The notes below the pieces were generated by a model. That model did not search any database and had not been told where the DNA came from. It worked only from the letters and a program-made list of their open reading frames with translations. Of a stretch of DNA of 64,000 nt, positions 58,201 through 64,000 are shown piece by piece (the stretch's first letter is position 1; each line of letters starts with the position of its first letter). The translations under genes and the position numbers were made by a program. Source of the DNA: Spirochaetota bacterium (GTDB taxonomy: Bacteria > Spirochaetota > Spirochaetia > Treponematales > UBA12059); assembly GCA_018816345.1 (NCBI GenBank), contig JAHIWG010000110.1, positions 32,632 through 96,631 on the forward strand, read 5' to 3'.

Positions 58201-59190
58201 TCACCCCCCCTCGATAGCGGGAACCATTGTACGGATACTCGGGATTTTGTCAAGGCCGACGAGGGCCTCCGGGTCGCACGCGACGCCCCTGACGCGGAAT
58301 TCCCAATGCAGATGGGGGCCCGTGGCGAGCCCCGTCATGCCGACCGCGCCGAGGGGGTCGCCCCTCGTCACGAGGTCGCCCTCGGATACCGCGATAGAAT
58401 CGAGGTGCATATAGATAGTGAAGGCCCCGGGCAGATGCTCGACGACCACGGTCTTGCCCGTCACGATGCGGTCCTCCGCCATGACGACCCTGCCGGAGCC
58501 TGCCGCTACGACCTCGGAACCGGTCGGGCTACCGTAGTCGATGCCGTTATGCGTCGTCACGTCGACCCCGCCGTCGGCATAGAGATAGCGCCGCCTGAGC
58601 CCGAAGAGCGTGGTGCGCCGTTCCGAGGCCACCGGCCGCATGAAACCGGAATCGAGGAAGACTGCGGAAGGATCGGCGGTCGCCAGCAACGCCTGGTAGC
58701 GTTTCGCCTGCTCGGTCTTCCGGGGGTCGGGATCGACGCGAAGGCTCGTCAGGGCCGCGTCGAGGCGCAGGTCCTGCCTGGAGAAGGCCCTGTCGGCGAC
58801 GGTGAAGCGCGCGCCGGACACGGCCTGGCCGTCCCGGTCGAACACGACTATCGACGCCTCCCCTAGGGCCGCCTCGATAGGCGCCGAGAAGAGGAAGGTC
58901 GCGGCCCGAACCGGCGCGTAGGCGGCCGAGGGGCCCGCCGCCTCGACGTCCCGCCCGCCGTCAGACGCGGGGGCCGGGGCGCGGAACCCGGTATAGGCGG
59001 GGCTCGAGGAACCGTCGGCGTACCTGACGACGGCGCTATAGTCGCCGGCGGAGCGGCCCGGGCCGAGCGGGGCGAGCAGGGCGAACGCGGGCTCGCCCCG
59101 CCGTACCGCCTCGGGGGGGATCACGACGGGAGCCTGGGCGAACGCGGAGCCGCCTACGGCGGCGAGGATCAGGCACGATAGGAGCTTCAT
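58201..59190 (-). CDS. Periplasmic M23 (LytM) peptidase-like protein
   Basis: About 329 residues from the ATG at 59188-59190. A signal peptide (ending SAFA) is followed by a beta-rich region (about 20-200) and a C-terminal M23 domain (about 210-320) with THNGIDYGSPTGSEV (first zinc His and Asp), IYMHLDSIAV and the active-site GPHLHWEFRV. It cuts peptidoglycan peptide bonds. Its stop lies just before the rpsU start, so the two are co-transcribed. The ATG has no ribosome site and TAGACT ends 7 nt upstream. Confidence 0.9.
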   Translation of the reverse strand: MKLLSCLILAAVGGSAFAQAPVVIPPEAVRRGEPAFALLAPLGPGRSAGDYSAVVRYADGSSSPAYTGFRAPAPASDGGRDVEAAGPSAAYAPVRAATFLFSAPIEAALGEASIVVFDRDGQAVSGARFTVADRAFSRQDLRLDAALTSLRVDPDPRKTEQAKRYQALLATADPSAVFLDSGFMRPVASERRTTLFGLRRRYLYADGGVDVTTHNGIDYGSPTGSEVVAAGSGRVVMAEDRIVTGKTVVVEHLPGAFTIYMHLDSIAVSEGDLVTRGDPLGAVGMTGLATGPHLHWEFRVRGVACDPEALVGLDKIPSIRTMVPAIEGG

Positions 59191-59197
59191 CGCCCGG

Positions 59198-59271
59198 AGT
59201 CTAGCCCGAGCCTCCCGCCGGATGCAAGCGCGCCGGCGGTCTTGCCCGGCCGGGGCGGCGGGGGGTATAGT
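59198..59271. promoter_or_regulatory. Divergent leaderless promoters
   Basis: Minus: TTGCAT (59222-59227), 18-bp spacer, TAGACT (59198-59203), 7 nt to the M23 ATG. Plus: TTGCCC (59242-59247), 18-bp spacer, TATAGT (59266-59271), 6 nt to the ATG at 59278. Neither start has a Shine-Dalgarno sequence. Confidence 0.65.
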
Positions 59272-59277
59272 CGTGCC

Positions 59278-59775
59278 ATGCAAATCCGCTTATCGATACG
59301 CCGTTCCGGCTCGGCGCTCGTCTACGGCATCCCGCGCTGGTATAGGATAGTCTCGTGGGCCATCGCGCTCGTCCTCGTAGCGGCCTCCGCGTTCTCGGGC
59401 GGCTTCGGCGCGCCCGGCCTCGTCATAGTCGCCGTCGCGGCGCTCGCCGCCCTCTACCAGGAGCGCTGGACCTTCGACGCGGAGGCCGACGCGTGCTCGG
59501 GCAGGATGGGGCTCCTGTTCGCGGCCAAGGGACCCGACTTCAAGGCCTCCGACGTGGCCCGCCTCAGGATAGACGTGTTCGCGAAGGGCCGGCTCGACCA
59601 GGGATCGTTGCCCCCGGCCGACAAGATGCCCTACGGGTCGCAGGCCAGGCTGGTGCTCGACACCAAGTCGGGCGACAGCTACATGCTCGATTCCGTGCCC
59701 TTCAGGCGAAGGGCCGACCTCGAGTCTACGGCGCTCCTCATCGCCGAGGAGCTAGGAGTCCCGCTAGGCGACTGA
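59278..59775 (+). CDS. Small two-helix membrane protein with PH-like tail (paralogue B)
   Basis: 165 residues, paralogue of the protein at 26855-27367. Two membrane helices (about 20-58) then a soluble tail with ERWTFDAEADACSG and ARLVLDTKSGDSYML. No family name is known to me. The ATG at 59278 follows a TATAGT box by 6 nt. It lies alone, upstream of serA. Confidence 0.7.
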   Translation: MQIRLSIRRSGSALVYGIPRWYRIVSWAIALVLVAASAFSGGFGAPGLVIVAVAALAALYQERWTFDAEADACSGRMGLLFAAKGPDFKASDVARLRIDVFAKGRLDQGSLPPADKMPYGSQARLVLDTKSGDSYMLDSVPFRRRADLESTALLIAEELGVPLGD

Positions 59776-59782
59776 GCCCGCC

Positions 59783-59810
59783 TTGACAATCGGCCTCGCC
59801 GTGTTAAGAT
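59783..59810 (+). promoter_or_regulatory. Sigma-70 promoter of serA-serC
   Basis: TTGACA (59783-59788), 16-bp spacer and TAAGAT (59805-59810). It predicts a leader of about 130 nt before serA, which contains a hairpin (CCTCGG...CCGAGG near 59859-59885). Confidence 0.7.
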
Positions 59811-59840
59811 TGATCGATCGTCCTTCCGCATAGCGTATCC

Positions 59841-59930
59841 ATGATGGAGAAGTCTCGACCTCGGAGCGCCCGGCTCTCGGCCGAGGCGCCTTCGCGTCAC
59901 CGGAACGGTTTTCGGATGCGGACGGTATAA
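59841..59930 (+). other. Possible leader peptide before serA
   Basis: A 29-codon frame from an ATG at 59841 ends in TAA (59928-59930) just upstream of the serA AAGGAGG. It carries four Ser and eight Arg codons and overlaps the leader hairpin, so attenuation by serine supply is conceivable. It lacks a clear ribosome site. Confidence 0.2.
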
Positions 59931-59945
59931 ATAAGGAGGTTTCCA

Positions 59946-60821
59946 ATGCTTATTCTGCTCGCGGACGCGTTCCAGGCCGATCTACCTAAACGCCTCGAGG
60001 CCTTCGGCCAGGTCACCCAGGACGCCGGACGCGTGGGAGAGGCCGAGATAATCATCGTCCGCTCCAAGACGAAGGTCGGCAAGGACATGATAGACGCCGC
60101 GCCCAAGCTCAAGTTCGTAATCCGCGGCGGCGTGGGAGTCGATACCATCGACGTGCCGTACGCCGAGTCCAAGGGCATCGCCGTGGTCAACACGCCCGAG
60201 GCCTCCAGCGTCGCGGTGGCCGAGCTGGCCTTCGCGATGATGGCCGCCATGCCCGCCAACCTCGTCGCGGCCGACGTCTCGATGAAGCAGGGCAAGTGGC
60301 TCAAGAAGGACCTGGAGCGCACCGAGCTCATGGGCAAGACCCTCGGCCTCATAGGCATAGGCCGCATCGCCAGGGAGCTCGCCGTCCGCGCCAAGGCCTT
60401 CGGCATGCGCGTCGTCGCGTACGACAAGTACGTCGAGAAGAGCGACGCCGCGGAGATGATGAGCCTCGACCGGGTCTACGCCGAGTCCGACTACATATCG
60501 ATCCACACGCCGCTGACCGACGAGACCCGCGGCATGATCAACGCCGCGGCCATCGCGAAGATGAAGCCCGGCGTCCGCATCATCAACACCTGCCGCGGCC
60601 CCGTGGTCGTCGAGGCCGACGTCGCCGCGGCCCTCGGTTCCGGCCGACTAGCCGGCTTCGCCACCGACGTCTACGACAAGGAACCGCCCGAGGGCTCGCC
60701 TCTCGCCTCGGCCCCTAACGCCCTCTTGACGCCCCACATCGGGGCCTCCACGGCCGAGAACCTCGAGCGCCTGGGCGATTGCATCGTCGACAGGGTCAAG
60801 GCCTACGCGGCCAAGAAGTAA
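59946..60821 (+). CDS. serA: D-3-phosphoglycerate dehydrogenase
   Basis: 291 residues with the short form of the fold: NAD motif GKTLGLIGIGRIARELA, catalytic Arg in IRGGVGVDTID, Glu in TDVYDKEPP and His in LTPHIGAST. No ACT domain is attached, so serine feedback at the C-terminus is not expected. AAGGAGG precedes the ATG. It is in an operon with serC (24 nt apart), which fixes the assignment to serine synthesis. The cofactor is NAD. Confidence 0.93.
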   Translation: MLILLADAFQADLPKRLEAFGQVTQDAGRVGEAEIIIVRSKTKVGKDMIDAAPKLKFVIRGGVGVDTIDVPYAESKGIAVVNTPEASSVAVAELAFAMMAAMPANLVAADVSMKQGKWLKKDLERTELMGKTLGLIGIGRIARELAVRAKAFGMRVVAYDKYVEKSDAAEMMSLDRVYAESDYISIHTPLTDETRGMINAAAIAKMKPGVRIINTCRGPVVVEADVAAALGSGRLAGFATDVYDKEPPEGSPLASAPNALLTPHIGASTAENLERLGDCIVDRVKAYAAKK

Positions 60822-60845
60822 GCACGGAAAAAAGGAGAGCACACG

Positions 60846-61940
60846 ATGAAACGAGTTATCAATTTCAGCGCCGGCCCCGCCGGCATACCGGTCGAGGTAC
60901 TGGAGCAGGCCCAGAGCGAGATGCTCGACTGGAACGGCACCGGCTGCTCCGTCATGGAAGTATCGCACCGGGGCAAGGAATACGACGCCCTGCACCAGGA
61001 GACGATGAGCCTGTTCCGCGAGCTCGCGGGCATGGGCCCCGAGTGGAAGGTGCTGTTCACCACCGGCGGGGCCAGCACCCAGTTCCTGATGCTGCCCATG
61101 AACATGCTCGGCCCCGGCAAGAGCGCCGACTACATCAACACCGGCAACTGGTCGAAGGCGGCGATAAAGGAAGCCAAGCGCTTCGGCACTATCACGCGGC
61201 CCGCCGACATGGAGCTCGAGGGCGAGCTCTTCCGCTCCATCCCGAAGCAGGGCGACCTCAAGCTCAATCCCGCCGCCGAGTACGTGCACTATACCAGCAA
61301 CAACACCATCTTCGGCACGGAGTTCCATTACACGCCGGACTCCAAGGGCAAGCCGCTCGTCGCCGACATGTCCAGCGACATCTTCAGCCGCCCGGCCGAG
61401 TTCAATAAGCACAGCATGGTCTACGCGGGAGCCCAGAAGAACCTCGGCCCCTCCGGCGTCACCGTCGTCGCCATCAAGGACGAGTTCCTCGCCAAGGCCC
61501 ATGACGACCTGCCGACCATGATGTCGTACAAGGTCTTCGCCGACAAGGACTCGATGTTCAACACCCCTCCGTGCTTCTCCATCTACATCCTCAACCTGGT
61601 GATGAAGTGGCTGAAGAGGAACGGCGGGCTCGAGGGCATGGGCAAGGTCAACGAAGCCAAGCAGAGGACCCTCTACGGCGCCATCGACGGTTCCAAGGGC
61701 TACTATACCTGCCCGGTCGACGTCGACGCCCGCTCGTGGATGAACGTGGTGTTCCGCCTCCCGAGCGTCGAGCTCGAGGAGAAGTTCATCAAGGAAGCCA
61801 AGGCCGCCGGCATAGTCCAGATCAAGGGCTACCGCACCGTGGGCGGGATACGCATGTCGGAGTATAACGCCGTCACGCTCGACAACATCAAGACCACGGT
61901 AGGCTTCATGGACGACTTCAAGTCCAGGAACCCGGCCTGA
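60846..61940 (+). CDS. serC: Phosphoserine aminotransferase
   Basis: 364 residues, the usual length. The start VINFSAGPAGIPVEVLEQAQ, the HRGKEY motif, TTGGASTQF, the PLP lysine in YAGAQKNLGPSGVTVV and the C-terminal RLPS are present. It converts phosphohydroxypyruvate and glutamate to phosphoserine. GGAGAG precedes the ATG. It follows serA directly. Confidence 0.97.
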   Translation: MKRVINFSAGPAGIPVEVLEQAQSEMLDWNGTGCSVMEVSHRGKEYDALHQETMSLFRELAGMGPEWKVLFTTGGASTQFLMLPMNMLGPGKSADYINTGNWSKAAIKEAKRFGTITRPADMELEGELFRSIPKQGDLKLNPAAEYVHYTSNNTIFGTEFHYTPDSKGKPLVADMSSDIFSRPAEFNKHSMVYAGAQKNLGPSGVTVVAIKDEFLAKAHDDLPTMMSYKVFADKDSMFNTPPCFSIYILNLVMKWLKRNGGLEGMGKVNEAKQRTLYGAIDGSKGYYTCPVDVDARSWMNVVFRLPSVELEEKFIKEAKAAGIVQIKGYRTVGGIRMSEYNAVTLDNIKTTVGFMDDFKSRNPA

Positions 61941-61963
61941 GAGGCTGGTAGGCGAAGACTTTA

Positions 61964-62079
61964 GCACAGAGACACAGAGGCAAGAATCGGATATGAGTGG
62001 AGAAGGGAGAAGAAAATGAAATTGCACCGTAAGTCTTTCCCTTTTCTTCCTCTTCCTCATCTTCCCTGTGTCTCTGTGC
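61964..62079. repeat. Interspersed inverted-repeat element
   Basis: Perfect 14-bp inverted repeats GCACAGAGACACAG (61964-61977) and CTGTGTCTCTGTGC (62066-62079) flank a purine-rich then pyrimidine-rich spacer of 88 nt that pairs partly with itself. The CACAGAGACACAGAG motif recurs between genes in many environmental bacterial genomes. No coding sequence is inside. It lies between serC and the gene at 62105. Confidence 0.7.
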
Positions 62080-62104
62080 CCAAATTCTACAATAAGGGAA
62101 ATTC

Positions 62105-62593
62105 ATGAAGGGCAAGCGGGACGTACCGGAGGTTAGCAACGCGGACTTGAAGCGCATGCTCGACCAGACCATGACGCGCTTCGAGAACTGGCGCGTCGAG
62201 GTGGAGCGCAAGCCCAACCCCATGATGATCCACTCGCTCAAGAACATCATGTCCATCATCGAGTCGGTGACGTCGATGGCCGACAGGCGGATGGAGTACT
62301 CCTACAAGGCCCTGGTCCAGCGCATGGCCGAGCTCATGGGCGAGACGGCGGCCCTCAACATGGCTATCGTCAACTCGCTCAAGGACGACGACGCCATGGA
62401 CGAGGCGGAGCTCAAGACGGTTTCCAACAGGCTCTTTAAGCTTATCAACGCCGCCGCCGAGCTGGCGAGGCTCGTCCAGGAGCACTTCGGCACGCCGGAG
62501 CTGGCCGGCGCGCAGACGCGGGCGCTTATCCCCGCCGAAGCGCCTGCCAAGCCTGCCAAGCCTGCCAAGCCTAAGAAGCCCCTGACCGCCTAA
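62105..62593 (+). CDS. Helical protein of unknown function with Pro/Ala/Lys tail
   Basis: 162 residues, all helical until residue 145 (SLKNIMSIIESVTSMADRRM and a Met-rich stretch), then a PAKPAKPAKPKKP tail from a 9-nt repeat. AAGGGA lies before the ATG. No family is recognised. It is soluble and has no signal. Confidence 0.65.
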   Translation: MKGKRDVPEVSNADLKRMLDQTMTRFENWRVEVERKPNPMMIHSLKNIMSIIESVTSMADRRMEYSYKALVQRMAELMGETAALNMAIVNSLKDDDAMDEAELKTVSNRLFKLINAAAELARLVQEHFGTPELAGAQTRALIPAEAPAKPAKPAKPKKPLTA

Positions 62594-62607
62594 GGGAACC
62601 GGCCCTA

Positions 62608-63543
62608 CTAGGGGAAGAGATCCCGCTCGAGGTCGGAGAGCGCCCCCCCTCGTCCGAGGGCGGACTCGAGCCCTTGCGCGAAGCGCGAGGGGGATATCCC
62701 GGCGGCCGCGGCGCGGCGCGCCAGTGAGGCCAGGTCGCCGTACCGGCCTACCGGAAGGCGCGACTCGGCGATCCTAAGCGCCAGGGACTTGACGGCGCCT
62801 CCCGGGTATCCTAACGCCGCCGTCACCGCCGCGGCGGCCGTCAGCGCGGCCCCGGCCTTCTCGGCGCTAGCGCGAGACGCGCTGGCCCACTCGAAGACTT
62901 CCCTAACCGAGTCCTTCCCTAGCCCGTTCCTGAGCGCCGAGGAGACGGCGAGGTAGAATTCGGAGGCGCTCCTGGCGGGGGGCCAGGCTCCTCCGGCCGC
63001 TAGGCGGGCTAGCCATGTCCAGCTCGCGGCGTCGGCCTCGAGGGCGCGGGCCAGGACCTCGGGCGAGGCGCCCTTGGCCACCGCCTCGCGGATACGCGAG
63101 GTAAAGGCCCCGACCGGTACGCCTACGGAGATAGCCGGATAGGCTATGGCCCGAATACGCGATTTGGCTCCCGACAGGGAGGCGCCTTCCTTGGACGACG
63201 CTAGCCATCGGTCGAATTCGGCTACCGACTCGTCGCCAGCCTCGATCGCCCGCCTCTCGCTAGCGTCCGAGCGCCCGGCGGCCCGCGAAGGCGCGCCCGT
63301 CCGGCCCGTCCCTTCCGCGGAGTTCCCGGCGCTTCCCGCGCTCCCGTTCCCGGAGCCGGAGCCCGCGGAGGCCCCGTCGTCCGGGGCCTCTCCCGCGGCC
63401 GTATCCGCGCCTACGCCCGCAGGCTTGCCGCCCGATCCCGGGCCGGCTCCGCCCGGCTGGGCGAACGCGGCCCGCCCTGGCGCCAAAGCGAGTAAGAGCG
63501 CGAACGCGAGGCAGGCGCGGGCGAGCGATCGGGACCTTTGCAT
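62608..63543 (-). CDS. Secreted protein of unknown function
   Basis: 311 residues. A signal peptide (about 1-28, ending AAFA) is followed by a Gly/Ser/Ala-rich disordered stretch (about 29-105) and a helical C-terminal domain (about 110-311). AGGAGG precedes the ATG at 63541-63543. It ends 15 nt before the convergent 62105 gene. No known fold could be assigned. It follows the partial gene to its right by 9 nt. Confidence 0.7.
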   Translation of the reverse strand: MQRSRSLARACLAFALLLALAPGRAAFAQPGGAGPGSGGKPAGVGADTAAGEAPDDGASAGSGSGNGSAGSAGNSAEGTGRTGAPSRAAGRSDASERRAIEAGDESVAEFDRWLASSKEGASLSGAKSRIRAIAYPAISVGVPVGAFTSRIREAVAKGASPEVLARALEADAASWTWLARLAAGGAWPPARSASEFYLAVSSALRNGLGKDSVREVFEWASASRASAEKAGAALTAAAAVTAALGYPGGAVKSLALRIAESRLPVGRYGDLASLARRAAAAGISPSRFAQGLESALGRGGALSDLERDLFP

Positions 63544-63552
63544 AGGGGCCTC

Positions 63553-64000
63553 CTACAGGGAGAAGGACGAGCTCGATCCGCCGAACCCGTCGTCGAGCAT
63601 CGAGGGCGAGGTCGGATCGGATATCCAGCGCTCCCCGTCGATGATGAAATTATAGGCGTACGCCCTGCCCTTGCGGAGCGGCACGGTAATCTCCCAGGTG
63701 CCGTCGTCGGCCTTGCGAAGCGGATAGCCCTCGGTAGACCATTGATTGAAGTCCGCCGCGAGCGAGACGCTATGCGCCTCCGGCGTGACCAGGACGAAGC
63801 GGACTTCCACGGTGCCGCCCGAGCGTATCAGGCTCAGCGTCACTACCGACGAGAGGGCGGCGACGAGGACCGCGGCGGCGGCCAGGGAGGCTACGCGGAA
63901 CGCGCGCGCCCGCGAGACGCCCGCCGCGCCCGCCGCGCCCGCGGCGCGAAGCCCGGCGGCGGGAAGCGCTTCGGGGGCGCCGATCTCGCGCACCCTGGCC
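63553..64000 (-). CDS. Membrane protein with C-terminal glycogen-binding-like domain, 5' end outside window
   Basis: At least 148 residues; the frame is open to the right edge. A single membrane helix (about residues 32-55 of the visible part, VASLAAAAVLVAALSSVVTLSL) is followed by a domain like the AMPK-type CBM48 module (VRFVLVTPEAHSVSLAADFN, then W and YNFIIDGERW). Its visible part has the look of an anti-sigma or sensor protein whose cytoplasmic N-terminus lies outside. The C-terminus is Ser-rich. Confidence 0.7.
   Translation of the reverse strand, partial: ARVREIGAPEALPAAGLRAAGAAGAAGVSRARAFRVASLAAAAVLVAALSSVVTLSLIRSGGTVEVRFVLVTPEAHSVSLAADFNQWSTEGYPLRKADDGTWEITVPLRKGRAYAYNFIIDGERWISDPTSPSMLDDGFGGSSSSFSL

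Noticed and set aside
60648..62060. 470-codon minus-strand frame opposite serA-serC
   Set aside because: Antisense shadow; its start lies in the interspersed repeat.

Overview
The window is a high-G+C (roughly two thirds G+C by eye), densely packed chromosomal segment that fits the Spirochaetota, probably a treponeme or Spirochaeta relative. The evidence is a P83/100-family protein (7.1-8.8 kb), a DUF1576 membrane protein, a fused PyrB-PyrI aspartate carbamoyltransferase and several proteins of spirochaete type. No rRNA, tRNA, CRISPR array, intact insertion sequence or phage gene was seen. Genes are often coupled by GTGA or ATGA stop/start overlaps.

Layout. 0-3.3 kb (minus): operon of two paralogous PfkB sugar kinases around an unrecognised gene, then a PAS/GAF sensor cut by the left edge. 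3.4-5.4 kb (plus): TspO/MBR-like protein and a beta-lactamase-fold serine hydrolase. 5.5-15.9 kb (minus): pyrBI, P83/100, PQQ/HEAT-repeat protein, RlmD-like rRNA methyltransferase, CNNM/CorC protein, a large unknown protein, a 30-residue COX24-type ribosomal protein gene and a CheY-like regulator. 16-22.4 kb: beta-helix lipoprotein, rpmB, ffh, HD hydrolase, a periplasmic-domain protein and a lytic transglycosylase. 22.4-29 kb: tetR-lipA-lplB-lplA lipoate operon divergent from a Cys-cluster histidine kinase, then a HAD nucleotidase, lspA and a NIF3-like gene.

29-43.9 kb is a catabolic block: Asp/Glu racemase-like enzyme, 8-oxoguanine-deaminase-type amidohydrolase, HSL esterase, then a ROK regulator - CUT1 ABC importer - amidohydrolase - argininosuccinate-lyase-like - ROK kinase operon, followed upstream by a cysteine-desulfidase-family protein, an alpha/beta hydrolase and an M16-like lipoprotein without its zinc motif. 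43.9-45.2 kb is gene-poor, less GC-rich and holds a broken signal-peptide gene and G-rich stem-loop repeats. 45.2-52.6 kb (minus): ackA, RMD1-like protein, PASTA protein, fmt, def, DUF192, DUF1576. 52.7-57.9 kb (plus): a PII-like protein, a PTS EIIA and a seven-gene Mrp-type Na+/H+ antiporter. 58-64 kb: rpsU with an apparent AUC start, an M23 peptidase, a small membrane protein, serA-serC, an interspersed inverted-repeat element and envelope or regulatory proteins.

Themes that stand out: (i) repeated promoters with a -10 box only 6-9 nt from the start codon and no Shine-Dalgarno sequence, implying leaderless mRNAs; (ii) a PII-like/EIIA pair placed to control a cation antiporter; (iii) a TetR regulator co-transcribed with a split lipoate ligase; (iv) a probable new catabolic pathway at 32-40 kb.
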